This document shows, one piece after another, positions 5,521 to 5,581 of a DNA stretch of 5,581 nucleotides (position 1 is the stretch's first letter; every line of letters begins with the position of its first letter). Source of the DNA: an uncultured Eubacteriales bacterium (lineage in GTDB: Bacteria > Bacillota > Clostridia > Oscillospirales > Oscillospiraceae); contig URTG01000120.1 in the NCBI GenBank assembly GCA_900550705.1, positions 1-5,581 on the forward strand, read 5' to 3'. The translations under genes and the position numbers were made by a program. A model generated the notes under the pieces. It was not told the origin of the DNA, searched no databases, and saw nothing but the letters and a program-made list of their open reading frames with translations.

Positions 5521-5545
5521 AACATTTTAACTGCGTTAAAATGTT
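5521..5545. repeat. AT-rich perfect palindrome downstream of the terminator
   Basis: AACATTTTAAC (5521-5531) and GTTAAAATGTT (5535-5545) are perfect 11-bp inverted copies around the three-base loop TGC. It starts three bases after the terminator stem. Being AT-rich and without a U-tract, it does not look like a terminator. It resembles a binding site for a dimeric protein or a small DNA hairpin. Confidence 0.6.
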
Positions 5546-5560
5546 GTTGATTTCAAGGAA

Positions 5561-5581
5561 AGGGAACCCTGACGGTTCCCT
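5561..5581. terminator. Third hairpin, possibly a terminator, cut by the window end
   Basis: AGGGAACC (5561-5568) and GGTTCCCT (5574-5581) form a perfect 8-bp stem with the loop CTGAC, reaching the last base of the window. Whether a T-run follows on the plus strand cannot be seen. On the minus strand the stem is followed by TTCCTTGAAA, a poor U-tract. It may terminate a convergent gene beyond the window. Confidence 0.4.

Overview
The window looks like a GC-rich chromosome of a spore-forming Firmicute, most likely a clostridium of the Oscillospirales type (Flavonifractor/Lawsonibacter-like). This is inferred from AGGAGG-type ribosome binding sites, a TepA-type ClpP homologue close to an FtsK/SpoIIIE translocase (an association also known from Bacillus), and A6/T6-flanked bidirectional terminators. 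No marker fixes the species.

Positions 1-472 hold one AT-rich gene (about 37% GC by hand count) for a 150-residue protein I do not recognise. Positions 473-850 have no convincing gene, but they are not empty. On the minus strand lies a MOBQ-like nick-site sequence (AAGTGCGCCCT) behind an inverted repeat, followed by a second imperfect inverted repeat and then a long imperfect palindrome. I read 1-760 as the edge or remnant of a mobilisable or conjugative element carrying an orphan transfer origin. Composition then changes to about 65-70% GC.

Positions 851-5473 hold three plus-strand core genes. They are tepA (ClpP-like serine protease linked to spore outgrowth in Bacillus), uppP (undecaprenyl-diphosphate phosphatase, cell-wall lipid carrier recycling) and ftsK/spoIIIE (four-TM DNA translocase). 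tepA ends in a perfect 12-bp hairpin whose loop contains its stop codon. uppP has its own plausible promoter overlapping a perfect 15-bp palindrome. ftsK starts 60 bp after uppP and is probably cotranscribed with it. All three act around division, sporulation or envelope growth, but no direct biochemical link can be read from the sequence.

The FtsK protein is unusual in having a linker of about 215 residues rich in Pro, Glu and Ala, and a proline-rich, acidic tail of about 55 residues after the DNA-reading gamma domain. After ftsK come three hairpins in a row: a strong bidirectional terminator, an AT-rich perfect palindrome and a third hairpin cut by the window edge. No wholly new system is evident. 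The orphan oriT-like locus with its unknown neighbour is the most interesting part.
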